A stretch of 64,000 bases of DNA from Rhizobium sp. S152 (GCF_030380735.1 NZ_JAUDRZ010000030.1:456045-520044), one strand, 5' to 3'. Positions 24,338 through 33,936 are shown, counted from the first letter of the stretch. Translations and numbers: made by a program. Notes: generated from the letters alone by a model not told the origin.

Positions 24338-26095
24338 ATGAACCTTTTTACCGATTTCGAAGCCAGGATTAAAACCGCCCTTGAACAGATCGATCTGGTC
24401 AAGGAAAAGCGATCCGAGCTGGATTTCGGCCGCATCACGATCGAACCCCCGCGCGACCCGAGCCATGGCGACGTGGCGACCAACGCGGCGATGGTGCTGT
24501 CCAAGCCGCTCGGCAGCAATCCCCGGGCGTTGGCCGACGTGATCGCAGCCAAGCTCAAGGAAGACGCCGACGTCGCCGAAGTCTCGGTCGCCGGTCCTGG
24601 CTTCATTAATCTCAAACTCTCCGTCGGCTACTGGCAGCGCCTGCTCGCCTCGATGATCGAGGCCGGCACGGATTACGGCCGCTCGACGCTGGGTACTGGC
24701 AGGAAGGTCAATGTCGAATATGTCTCGGCCAATCCGACCGGCCCGATGCATGTCGGCCATTGCCGTGGCGCCGTCGTCGGCGACGCGCTGGCCAACCTGC
24801 TGTCCTTCGCGGGTTTCGACGTCGTCAAGGAATACTACATCAACGACGCCGGCTCGCAGATCGACGTGCTCGCGCGCTCGGTGTTCCTGCGCTATCGCGA
24901 GGCACTCGGCGAAAACATCGGCGAGATCCCGGCGGGCCTCTATCCGGGCGAGTACCTCGTTCCGGTCGGTCAGTCGCTGGCGAGTGACTACGGCGTCAAG
25001 CTGCACAACATGCCGGAAGAGGAGTGGATGCCGATCGTCAAGGATCGCACCATCGACGCGATGATGGCGATGATCCGTGAGGATCTGGAAGCGCTCAACG
25101 TCCATCACGACGTGTTCTTCTCGGAGCGGACGCTGCATGCCAACGGCGCCGCCGCCATCCGCACGGCCATCAACGACCTGACTTTCAAGGGCCACGTCTA
25201 CAAGGGCACCCTGCCGCCCCCGAAGGGCCAATTGCCCGAGGACTGGGAAGACCGCGAGCAGACGCTCTTCCGCTCGACCGAGGTCGGTGACGACATGGAT
25301 CGCCCGCTGATCAAGTCTGACGGTTCCTATACTTACTTCGCGGCCGACGTTGCTTACTTCAAGAACAAGTATGATCGCGGCTTCAACGAGATGATCTACG
25401 TGCTCGGCGCCGACCACGGCGGCTACGTCAAGCGCCTGGAGGCGGTTGCCCGTGGTGTGTCGGAAGGCAAGGCCAAGCTCACCGTGCTGCTCTGCCAGCT
25501 GGTCAAGCTGTTCCGTGATGGCGAGCCGGTCAAGATGTCGAAGCGTTCCGGCAACTTCGTGACGCTGCGCGACGTGGTTGACGAAGTCGGCCGCGATTCG
25601 GTTCGTTTCATGATGCTGTACCGGAAGAGCTCCGAGCCGCTGGACTTCGATTTCGCCAAGGTAACGGAACAATCGAAGGACAATCCGGTCTTCTACGTGC
25701 AGTACGCGCATGCGCGCTGCATGTCGGTTTTCCGGCAGGCGAAGGAGGCATTTCCCGATCTCGACGTATCGCCGGAAGTGCTTGCGAAGGCGGTCGCTGA
25801 AATCTCGGATCCGGCGGAATTACAACTGGTTGCCAAGGCTGCCGAGTTCCCGAGGCTGATCGAGTCTGCGGCCCAGTCGCAGGAGCCGCATCGCGTCGTA
25901 TTTTACCTCTACGATCTCGCCAGTTCTTTCCATGCTCATTGGAACAAAGGCAAAGAACAAATCGACTTACGATTTATTAACGATAAGAACCGAGAATCGA
26001 GTATAGCCAGACTAGGGCTGGTGTACGCCGTTGCGTCGGTTTTGAAGGCGGGACTTGCTATCGCAGGCACCGCAGCGCCGGACGAGATGCGATAG
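24338..26095 (+). CDS. argS: Arginyl-tRNA synthetase
   Basis: 585 residues, class I. HVGH is at 138-141 inside SANPTGPMHVGHCRG, and the KMSKS equivalent is KMSKR at 399-403. The N-terminal Add-1 domain recognises tRNA-Arg; the C-terminal helical domain ends ...SVLKAGLAIAGT. It attaches arginine to tRNA-Arg. The SPOR gene follows 58 bases downstream. Confidence 0.97.
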   Translation: MNLFTDFEARIKTALEQIDLVKEKRSELDFGRITIEPPRDPSHGDVATNAAMVLSKPLGSNPRALADVIAAKLKEDADVAEVSVAGPGFINLKLSVGYWQRLLASMIEAGTDYGRSTLGTGRKVNVEYVSANPTGPMHVGHCRGAVVGDALANLLSFAGFDVVKEYYINDAGSQIDVLARSVFLRYREALGENIGEIPAGLYPGEYLVPVGQSLASDYGVKLHNMPEEEWMPIVKDRTIDAMMAMIREDLEALNVHHDVFFSERTLHANGAAAIRTAINDLTFKGHVYKGTLPPPKGQLPEDWEDREQTLFRSTEVGDDMDRPLIKSDGSYTYFAADVAYFKNKYDRGFNEMIYVLGADHGGYVKRLEAVARGVSEGKAKLTVLLCQLVKLFRDGEPVKMSKRSGNFVTLRDVVDEVGRDSVRFMMLYRKSSEPLDFDFAKVTEQSKDNPVFYVQYAHARCMSVFRQAKEAFPDLDVSPEVLAKAVAEISDPAELQLVAKAAEFPRLIESAAQSQEPHRVVFYLYDLASSFHAHWNKGKEQIDLRFINDKNRESSIARLGLVYAVASVLKAGLAIAGTAAPDEMR

Positions 26096-26153
26096 CGTCA
26101 CCATTTACCCACAATGCTCTGGCATGAACCTTTGCAAGTGCGAGTGGATGAGT

Positions 26154-29100
26154 ATGGCAGACAAACAGCGGGCGTATGACACGCGTAAGAATACGGACCT
26201 CTTTGCTGACGATGATCCATTGGCCGAGCTCGCTCGGATCGTCGGATTCGAGCCGCGCGTAGCGGCAAATACGGTGGCTGACGTGCAGCCACCGGAGCCG
26301 GCTTTCAATCTCGAAGATGAACTCCTGCGCGAGTTCGAGCAGTATGAGGCGCCGCAGCAGGCCGCCTCGTATTCACATCCGGCCGAGCCGGTATTCGAGC
26401 AGCCCATCGCCTATGAAGAGCCGGCTTATGAAGCCGCTCCTGCGCCCCAGGCCGCCTACGAGCAGTCCTATGAGGCCGCGCCTGAGATTCAGGTCGCGCC
26501 GGAAGCGGATTTCGCCTCAGAAGAGGCGCTCGCCGCGGCGATCGCGCCCCATTCTGGCACACATCATCTGCTGGCCTCCGCCGATTGGACGTCCAGCGTC
26601 AGCCGCGCCGCCGAACCTGTCTCTGGTGGCGCACGCGATCTCATCGAGGAACTCGAGCAGTCGATCGGCGCCGCGCCTGCTCCGGTCGCTCCCGTTCAGC
26701 CTGCCAAGGCCCCGCAGTGGTCAGCCGCCAGCATCCGGCTGCCGCTTGCCAATTTTCATCCCGCCAGCCGCCAAGCCCCGGTACCGACGGTCGTTGAGCC
26801 TGCGCCCGTGGTTGCCGCCGCTCCGCAGCCGATCTCTGCGCCAGAGGCGGTGAGTTTCGCGCCTGAGGTGCCCGCCTACGAAGCGCCTGTCGCGGCCGGA
26901 TTCCCGGCTGAGATCGACCGCCACGAAGAGCCCGTTTCGCACGAAGAGCCTCCGGTCGAGGAAGAACCCTTCGTATTCGACGATGCGCCGGTCGCCGAGA
27001 CATTCGTCGACCACAGCGCCTTCGATCTCGCCGCCGCCGCCAAGGACGGCGACATCCAGACGGATGCCGCGTTGACGGAAGCTGCTCCCGCCGATCTGGA
27101 CGACATCGCTTTCGATCTCGACGATCTGCTCGCCGATGTATCGCAGTATCCGGTTCCTGATCGCCAGTCCGCTCCAAAGGCCGATGCTTTCGAACCCGCG
27201 TTGTCGCCCGAGCTTGTTCGTGAGGTTGCAGCCGCACCGGTTGCCGTTGCTCCGACGCCTGCGCCGTATCAGCCTCCCGTCGCGGCATCGGTTGCCGCCA
27301 ATGTCGAGCCGGAAGCCGAGGATCCCTTCGCGGGTCATGACTTCGAGCTCGATCTTGAAGGCATCGAACTCGAGCTTGCCGATCTGGATTTCGCCGAACC
27401 GGTGAACGTACAGGCCGTCGAAACGCCTGCGCCGCAACCCGTCGCACCGGTTGCCAGCTACCGGCCGGAGCCCGCACCGGTACCGCGCCCTGCGCCGGTC
27501 GTTGCTGCCGCTCCGGTCTACCAGCAGCCCATGCAGACGCAGTTCTCGGCATCGCCGGCCTATCAGCCGCAGCCGAAGGCACCTGTCGCTTCCGCTTTTG
27601 CCTCTGACGCCGGCGACGAACTGCCCTTCGATCCGTCGATGATCTCGGACGCCGAGTATCATCCCGAGACCGTCGAGGACATGCATGTTCCCGTCCTGCC
27701 GCCGGTAGAGCAGCCGGTCGTCCATGCACCGACCTCCGATTTCGATTTCGATGTCGACGCCGAGATCGCCAGCCTTCTCGCACCCTCCAAGCCGGTTGCC
27801 GCCGCTGCGGTCAAACCTGCTGCCGAGGAGTGGCGAGGTCGCGCGCCGGTCACCGTCGCGCCGATGGCGCCCGCACCCAAGCCGCCGCAGGCGCAGAATT
27901 TCGACGAGTTCGAGCGCGCGCTGGAGGAGGATTTCCGCCGCAGCGTCAGCGAGCCGGTCCAGGCGCGCAGCGAAAGTGTGTCGCAGGTGCAGATCCAGTC
28001 CGCCAGCGACGCGGAAGACATGAGCCGCGCCCGCTCGATGAAGCGGATGCTCGCCGCTGCCGCCATGATCGTCGTCTTCGGCGGCGTGGCCTATGCGGGC
28101 TACTCCTTCCTGGCGCGGGATGGCGGCCTCGGTATTTCGTCCGGCGAGCCGCGTGTCATCGTGGCCGAAAAGGACCCCGTCAAGGTCGTTCCCGAGAATC
28201 CTGGTGGCAAGACCGTGCCGAACCAGGACAAGGCCGTCTATGACAGCGTCGGTGGTGCTGCAAGTGCGGCGCCCAAGCAGAAGGCGCTGGTGTCGAGCGA
28301 CGAGCAGCCCGTCGATGTCGTTCAGCGCACGCTGACGCCGGAGACGATGCCCGAGGACAACGACATGGCGATGCCGTCGATGGCAACGCCGGTCGGCGAC
28401 ACTGAGGATCCACGCCTGCTTCCGACTCAGGATACGGCTGACGCGGCGGATGACGCCGACGATGCGAACAAGCCGGCTGTCTCGGCCCGCAAGGTCCGCA
28501 CGATGATCGTCAAGCCTGACGGTACGCTGGTCGCCCGTGAAGACGTCGCTCCGGAAGCGGCGCCGACCAACATGCCGGTGACCAAGACCGTCCAGACCCA
28601 GAAGATCACGCCGAACGGCTCCGCCGCGAGCTTCCCGGCCGCCGGCCAGGTTGCTTCCGCCGATATCCGCTCGACCCCGGTCGAGAAGACTTCGCCGACA
28701 GCGGCACAGGCTCCGTCCGAGAACGTTCTCGCCAAGGCCGCCGCCGCGACGCCGGCCGATGTCGATCCGCCTGTCCGCAGCGTCCAGAGCTCGACCGTTA
28801 GCGACACGGCGCCGGTTCCCGGCGCACGTCCGCTGAGCCAGCAGGCAAAGCCCGCCGAAGCCGCTCCGGCTGCAACAGCGCCTGCCAAGCCGACCGAGGT
28901 CGCGTCGGCTCCGCAGGCCGCCGCCCAGCCGCAGCCGACGACGGCTGCCGCCGGAAGCTACGGCATGCAGATCGCCTCGCTGCCTTCGGAAGAGGAAGCG
29001 AAGAAGTCCTACGCAAGCCTGTCGAAGAAGTTCGCCGGCGTGCTTGGCGGCCGGGCCTATGAGATCCGCAAGGCTGATATCGCCGGCAAGGGTACCTTCT

Positions 29101-29195
29101 ACCGCGTTCGCATCCCGGCCGGATCGAAGGACGAAGCCGCTGCTCTTTGCGAGAAGTTCCGCAGTGCCGGCGGCTCCTGCCTGATCTCGAAGTAA
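26154..29195 (+). CDS. Large SPOR-domain membrane protein
   Basis: About 1013 residues from ATG 26154 (MADKQRAYD); ATG 26148 is an alternative. The first 620 residues are a Pro/Ala/Glu/Val-rich disordered cytoplasmic region with recurring short acidic hydrophobic motifs (DDPLAELARIV, EDELLREFEQYE, FDLDDLLADVSQYP, DVDAEIASLLAP). One membrane span follows (MLAAAAMIVVFGGVAYAGYS). A periplasmic linker of roughly 250 residues leads to the C-terminal SPOR domain (YGMQIASLPSEEEAKKSYAS). SPOR domains bind denuded septal peptidoglycan, so a division or polar-growth role is likely. Much longer than E. coli FtsN. It ends with a strong terminator. Confidence 0.85.
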   Translation: MADKQRAYDTRKNTDLFADDDPLAELARIVGFEPRVAANTVADVQPPEPAFNLEDELLREFEQYEAPQQAASYSHPAEPVFEQPIAYEEPAYEAAPAPQAAYEQSYEAAPEIQVAPEADFASEEALAAAIAPHSGTHHLLASADWTSSVSRAAEPVSGGARDLIEELEQSIGAAPAPVAPVQPAKAPQWSAASIRLPLANFHPASRQAPVPTVVEPAPVVAAAPQPISAPEAVSFAPEVPAYEAPVAAGFPAEIDRHEEPVSHEEPPVEEEPFVFDDAPVAETFVDHSAFDLAAAAKDGDIQTDAALTEAAPADLDDIAFDLDDLLADVSQYPVPDRQSAPKADAFEPALSPELVREVAAAPVAVAPTPAPYQPPVAASVAANVEPEAEDPFAGHDFELDLEGIELELADLDFAEPVNVQAVETPAPQPVAPVASYRPEPAPVPRPAPVVAAAPVYQQPMQTQFSASPAYQPQPKAPVASAFASDAGDELPFDPSMISDAEYHPETVEDMHVPVLPPVEQPVVHAPTSDFDFDVDAEIASLLAPSKPVAAAAVKPAAEEWRGRAPVTVAPMAPAPKPPQAQNFDEFERALEEDFRRSVSEPVQARSESVSQVQIQSASDAEDMSRARSMKRMLAAAAMIVVFGGVAYAGYSFLARDGGLGISSGEPRVIVAEKDPVKVVPENPGGKTVPNQDKAVYDSVGGAASAAPKQKALVSSDEQPVDVVQRTLTPETMPEDNDMAMPSMATPVGDTEDPRLLPTQDTADAADDADDANKPAVSARKVRTMIVKPDGTLVAREDVAPEAAPTNMPVTKTVQTQKITPNGSAASFPAAGQVASADIRSTPVEKTSPTAAQAPSENVLAKAAAATPADVDPPVRSVQSSTVSDTAPVPGARPLSQQAKPAEAAPAATAPAKPTEVASAPQAAAQPQPTTAAAGSYGMQIASLPSEEEAKKSYASLSKKFAGVLGGRAYEIRKADIAGKGTFYRVRIPAGSKDEAAALCEKFRSAGGSCLISK

Positions 29196-29216
29196 GCTTC
29201 GACGGACGTTGAATAT

Positions 29217-29250
29217 GGAGCGGCGGGCTTTGTCCCGCCGCTCCTTTTTT
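29217..29250 (+). terminator. Rho-independent terminator after SPOR gene
   Basis: GGAGCGGCGGG pairs with CCCGCCGCTCC around a 6-base loop and is followed by TTTTTT. Confidence 0.9.
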
Positions 29251-29305
29251 GTGAATGGCGGTTGACCTCACTCGCATTTCCGCAAAGCGCCTCTATGATT
29301 CGTAT

Positions 29306-30319
29306 ATGACCGAATCAAAAGCGATGATCCTGGGCTGTAGCGGCCTGTCCCTCACTGCCGAAGAAAAGGCCTTCTATGAGGCCGAGCGCCCCTGGGGCTT
29401 CATTCTCTTCGGGCGCAATATCTCCGAGCCCGCGCAGATCGCCGACCTCGTGGCGGAGATGCGCGAGAGCGTCGGCTGGCACGCGCCGGTGCTGATCGAC
29501 CAGGAGGGAGGGCGCGTCCAGCGCATTCGCCCGCCGATCTTCCAGCACTATCCTTCCGGCCAGCAACTCGGCGATCTCTATCGCCAGGACAAGGAAAAGG
29601 GCAGGCGTGCCGCCTGGCTGATGTCGCGGTTGCATGCCTTCGATCTCTCCGGCCTCGGTATCAACGTGGATTGCCTGCCCGTGCTCGACGTTCCCGTCGA
29701 GGGCAGCAGCAACGTCATCGGCAACCGCGCCTATGGCGGTGATCCCGTGACCGTCACGGAGATGGGCAGGGCGGCAGCCGAGGGTCTGAAGGCCGGCGGA
29801 CTGTTGCCCGTGATGAAGCATATGCCGGGCCATGGCCGCGGCTTTGCCGATTCGCACCATGAGCTTCCCGTCGTCACGGTGTCGCGCCAGGAGCTAGAAG
29901 CCCACGACTTTCCGCCCTTCGTGGCGATGAAGGACGAACTGATGGCGATGACCTGCCACGTCGTCTTCACCGCGATCGACCCGGAGAACCCGGCGACCAC
30001 GTCGCGCAAGGTGATAGACGGCGTCATCCGCGATCAGATCGGCTTCGATGGTCTTTTGCTGTCGGATGATAGCTCGATGAATGCCTTGGCCGGGACGCTG
30101 GGCGAGCGGGCGGCGAATATCATTGCAGGCGGCTGCGATATCGTGTTGCATTGCAACGGCCATATGGACGAGATGCAGCAGGTGGTAGCCAACGTGCCGA
30201 TGCTGCAGGGCAGGTCGCTGGAGCGCGCGGTGCGGGTCGTGAACGGTTTTCCGAAGGCCGACGCGGCCGACGAGGCCGCCATGCGGTCGGAATTCCACGC
30301 GATGTTCGCGACGGTCTGA
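29306..30319 (+). CDS. nagZ: Beta-N-acetylhexosaminidase NagZ
   Basis: 337 residues, the usual length, from ATG 29306. GH3 signature: VLIDQEGGRVQRIRP early, then KHMPGHGRGFADSHHELP with the His/Asp of the flexible catalytic loop, and LLLSDDSSMNAL carrying the nucleophile Asp. The enzyme removes GlcNAc from 1,6-anhydromuropeptides in cytosolic cell-wall recycling and shapes the signals for beta-lactamase induction. It lies upstream of scpA-scpB, a common alphaproteobacterial order. Confidence 0.93.
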   Translation: MTESKAMILGCSGLSLTAEEKAFYEAERPWGFILFGRNISEPAQIADLVAEMRESVGWHAPVLIDQEGGRVQRIRPPIFQHYPSGQQLGDLYRQDKEKGRRAAWLMSRLHAFDLSGLGINVDCLPVLDVPVEGSSNVIGNRAYGGDPVTVTEMGRAAAEGLKAGGLLPVMKHMPGHGRGFADSHHELPVVTVSRQELEAHDFPPFVAMKDELMAMTCHVVFTAIDPENPATTSRKVIDGVIRDQIGFDGLLLSDDSSMNALAGTLGERAANIIAGGCDIVLHCNGHMDEMQQVVANVPMLQGRSLERAVRVVNGFPKADAADEAAMRSEFHAMFATV

Positions 30320-30339
30320 TCGCGAAAGGAAGAGGGCAG

Positions 30340-31200
30340 GTGAGCAGTGTAAAGGGCATGGAACGGTCGGCCTCGGCGGCAACGCCGATGGACAAGCTGT
30401 GGCAGGAGAATGCCGCCGAACGTGCGACCGGCGATCCTGCTTTGTTGATCGACGTGGCCGGCTTCGAAGGCCCTCTCGACCTGCTGCTCTATCTCGCCCG
30501 CAACCAGAAGGTCGATCTCTCCCGCATCTCCGTTCTGGCTCTCGCCGAGCAGTATCTGCAGTTCATCGAAAGCGCGCGCCGCATCCGCATCGAGCTGGCG
30601 GCCGACTATCTGGTCATGGCGGCGTGGCTGGCCTATCTGAAGTCACGCCTGCTCATCCCGCAGCAGGTCAAGGATGACGGCCCTTCCGGCGAGGAGATGG
30701 CGGCAGCGCTCGCATTCCGCCTGAAGCGCCTGGAGGCGATGCGCGGCGCGGCGGAAGGTCTCATCAACCGCAACCGGCTCGGCCGCGACGTGCTGGCGCG
30801 CGGCGCGCCGGAGCACATTCCCGACCGGCAGAAGTCTGCCTATGACGCGAGCCTCTACGATCTGCTGACGGCCTATGCCACGTTGCGCCAGCGACAATCC
30901 GTGACGCAGGTCACGATCGCCAAGCGTAACGTATGGTCGCTGACCGACGCCCGCGAGTTGCTGACACGGCTGATCGGCGAGATCACCGATTGGACGGCAC
31001 TGGAGCAGCATCTTCTGCGCTACATGACAACGCCCGAGGATCGGGTGACTGCGATGGCCAGCGCCTTTGCCGCATCGCTGGAACTCGTCCGCGAGGGCAA
31101 GATCGAGATCCGCCAGGACGGCGCTTTCCAGCCGCTTTACATGCGGCGTGGACCGAACCACGCGACGCTGCAGGTCGTCGAACAGGAGCGCCCGGCGTGA
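30340..31200 (+). CDS. scpA: Segregation and condensation protein ScpA (kleisin)
   Basis: 286 residues from GTG 30340 (AGGAAGAGG upstream); ATG 30358 is an alternative. The kleisin N-terminus FEGPLDLLLYLARNQKVDLS and the following helix IELAADYLVMAAWLAYLKSR are diagnostic. ScpA bridges the SMC heads and recruits ScpB in the bacterial condensin complex that compacts and segregates chromosomes. The stop overlaps the scpB start by 4 bases (GTGA). Confidence 0.92.
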   Translation: MSSVKGMERSASAATPMDKLWQENAAERATGDPALLIDVAGFEGPLDLLLYLARNQKVDLSRISVLALAEQYLQFIESARRIRIELAADYLVMAAWLAYLKSRLLIPQQVKDDGPSGEEMAAALAFRLKRLEAMRGAAEGLINRNRLGRDVLARGAPEHIPDRQKSAYDASLYDLLTAYATLRQRQSVTQVTIAKRNVWSLTDARELLTRLIGEITDWTALEQHLLRYMTTPEDRVTAMASAFAASLELVREGKIEIRQDGAFQPLYMRRGPNHATLQVVEQERPA

Positions 31201-31904
31201 CGGAATTGGAAGAGCAGGATATCGGCCCCGAGGATGTCGACAACGACGCGGCGGTCGAGACGGAAGCGGAGCGTATAGCCGAAGCGCTGGTCTTTGCATC
31301 CGCACAGCCCGTTTCCGAGAGCTTCATCGCCGACCGCCTGCCGCGAGACTTTAACGTGCGCGCCACCATGCTGCGGCTGAAGGATCAGTACGCCCATCGC
31401 GGCGTCAATCTCGTGCAGGTCGAAGATTCCTGGGCGTTCCGCACCGCGGCCGATCTTTCCTTCGTGATCCGCCGCGATGAAAACGAGGTGAAGAAGCTGT
31501 CGCGCGCAGCCCTCGAGGTGCTGGCGATCATCGCCTATCACCAGCCGGTGACGCGCGCCGAGATCGAGGATATAAGAGGTGTGCAGACGTCGCGCGGCAC
31601 GCTCGACGTGCTGATGGAGGCCGGTTGGGTGCGTTTTCGCGGTCGTCGGCGCACGCCGGGGCGGCCGGTCACGCTCGGCACCACGCGCGACTTCCTCGAT
31701 CATTTCGGTTTGGAGGAGCTGCGCGATCTGCCCGGTATCGAGGAATTGAAGGGCGCCGGCCTGCTGTCGGGCCGCATCCCCGCCAATTTCAACATCCCGT
31801 CGCCGACGATGAACGATGAACTGACCGAAGATGAAGATCCGATCACCCAGCTGGATCTGGAGGAACTCGGCCTTCTCGCGCCCTCCGGCGGCTCGGAAGA
31901 ATAG
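31197..31904 (+). CDS. scpB: Segregation and condensation protein ScpB
   Basis: 235 residues from GTG 31197. Two winged-helix domains: the first around IAEALVFASAQPVSESFIAD, the second around ALEVLAIIAYHQPVTRAEIE and RGVQTSRGTLDVL. An acidic tail follows, longer than the minimal family. ScpB binds ScpA as a dimer in SMC-ScpAB. The start inside the scpA stop indicates translational coupling and 1:1 or 1:2 synthesis. Confidence 0.93.
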   Translation: MTELEEQDIGPEDVDNDAAVETEAERIAEALVFASAQPVSESFIADRLPRDFNVRATMLRLKDQYAHRGVNLVQVEDSWAFRTAADLSFVIRRDENEVKKLSRAALEVLAIIAYHQPVTRAEIEDIRGVQTSRGTLDVLMEAGWVRFRGRRRTPGRPVTLGTTRDFLDHFGLEELRDLPGIEELKGAGLLSGRIPANFNIPSPTMNDELTEDEDPITQLDLEELGLLAPSGGSEE

Positions 31905-32028
31905 TCGCTTCATGTCTTTGTTTCGCCACCGATGACGAAAACAATGCCGATCACAATTTTTCGAAGGCTGGATGACTTGTCACCAAGGGCGATCCCGTGA
32001 CATTAACGACAATCCAAGGGGAATTTTG

Positions 32029-32085
32029 ATGTTGGATTTGGTGTTGGAAATTCTTACATCAACAGACATCACAACAAGGAGTTAG
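32029..32085 (+). CDS. Possible 18-codon leader peptide upstream of tatA
   Basis: AAGGGGA at 32016-32022 is followed after 6 bases by ATG 32029. The frame encodes MLDLVLEILTSTDITTRS and stops at 32085, only 4 bases before the tatA ATG. Its last codons run through the tatA Shine-Dalgarno (AAGGAG, 32076-32081). Translation of this ORF would therefore either deliver ribosomes to tatA or mask its start. It could also be chance. Confidence 0.35.
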   Translation: MLDLVLEILTSTDITTRS

Positions 32086-32089
32086 CGTA

Positions 32090-32287
32090 ATGGGTTCTTT
32101 TAGCATGTGGCACTGGCTGATCGTTCTTGCGATCGTCCTGCTGTTGTTCGGCCGCGGCAAGATTCCTGAGCTCATGGGCGACGTCGCCAAGGGCATCAAG
32201 AGCTTCAAGAAGGGCATGAACGACGATGACGCCCCGGAAGCCACGACCGGCAAGACCGTCGATCACAAGGCCGACGAAACGAAGTAA
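32090..32287 (+). CDS. tatA: Twin-arginine translocase subunit TatA
   Basis: 65 residues with the classic layout: an N-terminal span (MWHWLIVLAIVLLLFG), the hinge FGRGKIPELMGD, then an amphipathic helix (VAKGIKSFKKGM) and a charged tail. TatA oligomers form the passage for folded proteins across the inner membrane. AAGGAG precedes the ATG. First gene of tatABC. Confidence 0.96.
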   Translation: MGSFSMWHWLIVLAIVLLLFGRGKIPELMGDVAKGIKSFKKGMNDDDAPEATTGKTVDHKADETK

Positions 32288-32336
32288 TCACGTCCGGGCA
32301 AGCGCCGCCCCCGCGTTTCCCGTACAGGAGCCTTGA

Positions 32337-33014
32337 ATGTTCGATATTGGCTGGACCGAGTTGCTTGTCATCGCGGTCGTATTGATCGTGGTGGTTGGTC
32401 CGAAGGATCTTCCGCCGATGCTTCGTGCGTTTGGCAAGATGACGCAGCGCGCCCGTAAGGTCGCCGGCGAATTCCGTGCCCAGTTCGACGAAGCCCTTCG
32501 TGAAGCGGATATGGACGACGTCCGTCAGACGCTGAGCGATGCGCAGAAGCTGAACCCGGTGAACTCTCTTCGCGAAGCCATGAACCCGCTTCGCCAGATG
32601 GGCAACGAGATCAAGGCCGATCTCCAGAAGGCGACGGTGGTCGAGAACAAGACCGAAGCGCCGCTCGGCCTGATGCCGGCACCCGAGGTTGCTCCGGCCG
32701 TTGCACCCGCTGTCATGGCCGCGCCAACGCCCGAGCCGGCAGCCGCTGCCGTGTTGCCTGGCGATGAAAAGCCGAAGGCACCGCGCAAGCCGCGTGCCAA
32801 GGCCGCCGACAAGGCGGATGCTGTAGCAGCCGTCGCGGTGACGCCGGCTGAAAAGCCCAAGCGCGCGTCAGCCAAGCCCGTTGCTGCCAAGGCCGCTACG
32901 GCGAAAGCCCCGGCCGCGAAGGCTACTGGCTCAGCCAAGCCCGCCGTCGTCGTCAGCAAGACCGCCGCCACGCCGAAGAAGCCGGCCGCCAAGAAAAAGA
33001 AAGATGAAGCATGA
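32337..33014 (+). CDS. tatB: Twin-arginine translocase subunit TatB
   Basis: 225 residues. MFDIGWTELLVIAVVLIVVV is the N-terminal span with the conserved Glu, followed by GPKDLPPMLRAFGKM and the amphipathic helix. TatB with TatC forms the receptor for RR signal peptides. From about residue 115 the protein is an Ala/Pro/Lys-rich low-complexity tail (AKAATAKAPAAKATG) resembling histone H1 tails, making it longer than E. coli TatB (171). The stop overlaps the tatC start (ATGA). Confidence 0.93.
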   Translation: MFDIGWTELLVIAVVLIVVVGPKDLPPMLRAFGKMTQRARKVAGEFRAQFDEALREADMDDVRQTLSDAQKLNPVNSLREAMNPLRQMGNEIKADLQKATVVENKTEAPLGLMPAPEVAPAVAPAVMAAPTPEPAAAAVLPGDEKPKAPRKPRAKAADKADAVAAVAVTPAEKPKRASAKPVAAKAATAKAPAAKATGSAKPAVVVSKTAATPKKPAAKKKKDEA

Positions 33015-33838
33015 GCGGTGATATCGAAGACAAGCCGCAGCCGTTGATCGAGCATCTGATGGAGCTGCGCACGCGGCTCATGTGGTCGATCGGCGCGTTC
33101 TTCGTCGCATTCATCGTCTGCTTCATCTTCGCCAAGCATCTCTTCAATGCACTCGTCTTCCCCTACAAGTGGGCGGTCCAGTGGGCGCATCTCGATGTGT
33201 CGAAAGCGCAGCTGATCTACACCGCGCCGCAGGAGTTCTTCTTCACGCAGGTGAAGGTCGCCATGTTTGGCGGACTGGTGATCGCTTTCCCGATCATCGC
33301 CGCGCAAATCTACAAGTTCGTCGCTCCCGGTCTCTACAAGAACGAGCGCGCCGCCTTCCTGCCTTTCCTGATCGCCTCGCCGGTGCTCTTCCTGCTCGGC
33401 GCGTCGCTGGTCTATTTCTTCTTCACGCCGATGGTCATGTGGTTCTTCCTGACCATGCAGCAGGCGCCTGGAGAGGGCGATGTTGCCATCTCGCTCCTGC
33501 CGAAGGTTTCGGAATATCTCAGCCTCATCATGACGCTGGTCTTTTCCTTCGGCCTGGTGTTCCAGCTGCCGGTCATCACCACGCTGCTCGCCCGCGTCGG
33601 TCTCCTGACGTCGCAGTGGCTGCGCGAGAAGCGCAAGTTCGCCATCGTGCTTGCCTTCGTGGTGGCCGCCGTGCTGACGCCGCCTGACCCGATGTCCCAG
33701 ATCGGTCTTGCGCTGCCGACCATCATTCTCTACGAGATTGCCATCTACGCGGCGCGACTCGTGGAACGCCAGCGTGCTCGCGATGCGATCAACGAGGCGG
33801 ACGGATCGACGGACGTTGCCAAGACGGACAACGTCTAA
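33011..33838 (+). CDS. tatC: Twin-arginine translocase subunit TatC
   Basis: 275 residues with six membrane spans. The N-terminal PLIEHLMELRTRLMWSI carries the conserved HLxELRxR motif that contacts the twin-arginine signal. A periplasmic loop YTAPQEFFFTQVKVAMFGG and the later TPPDPMSQIGLALP are typical. It starts within the tatB stop, completing a tatABC operon. Confidence 0.96.
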   Translation: MSGDIEDKPQPLIEHLMELRTRLMWSIGAFFVAFIVCFIFAKHLFNALVFPYKWAVQWAHLDVSKAQLIYTAPQEFFFTQVKVAMFGGLVIAFPIIAAQIYKFVAPGLYKNERAAFLPFLIASPVLFLLGASLVYFFFTPMVMWFFLTMQQAPGEGDVAISLLPKVSEYLSLIMTLVFSFGLVFQLPVITTLLARVGLLTSQWLREKRKFAIVLAFVVAAVLTPPDPMSQIGLALPTIILYEIAIYAARLVERQRARDAINEADGSTDVAKTDNV

Positions 33839-33936
33839 CGTTCGACGCGAACTCTTCTTGAGCGCTTCCGAATTTCCGGTCGAGGCCCGGTCAGGCTTCG
33901 GCCGGGTCATCCTTTTTGCAACGACCTGGAACGACG

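Noticed and set aside
22985..25711. Minus-strand open frame of 908 codons opposite dgt and argS
   Set aside because: Antisense shadow across two real genes; composition rich in His, Arg and Asp, no motif.
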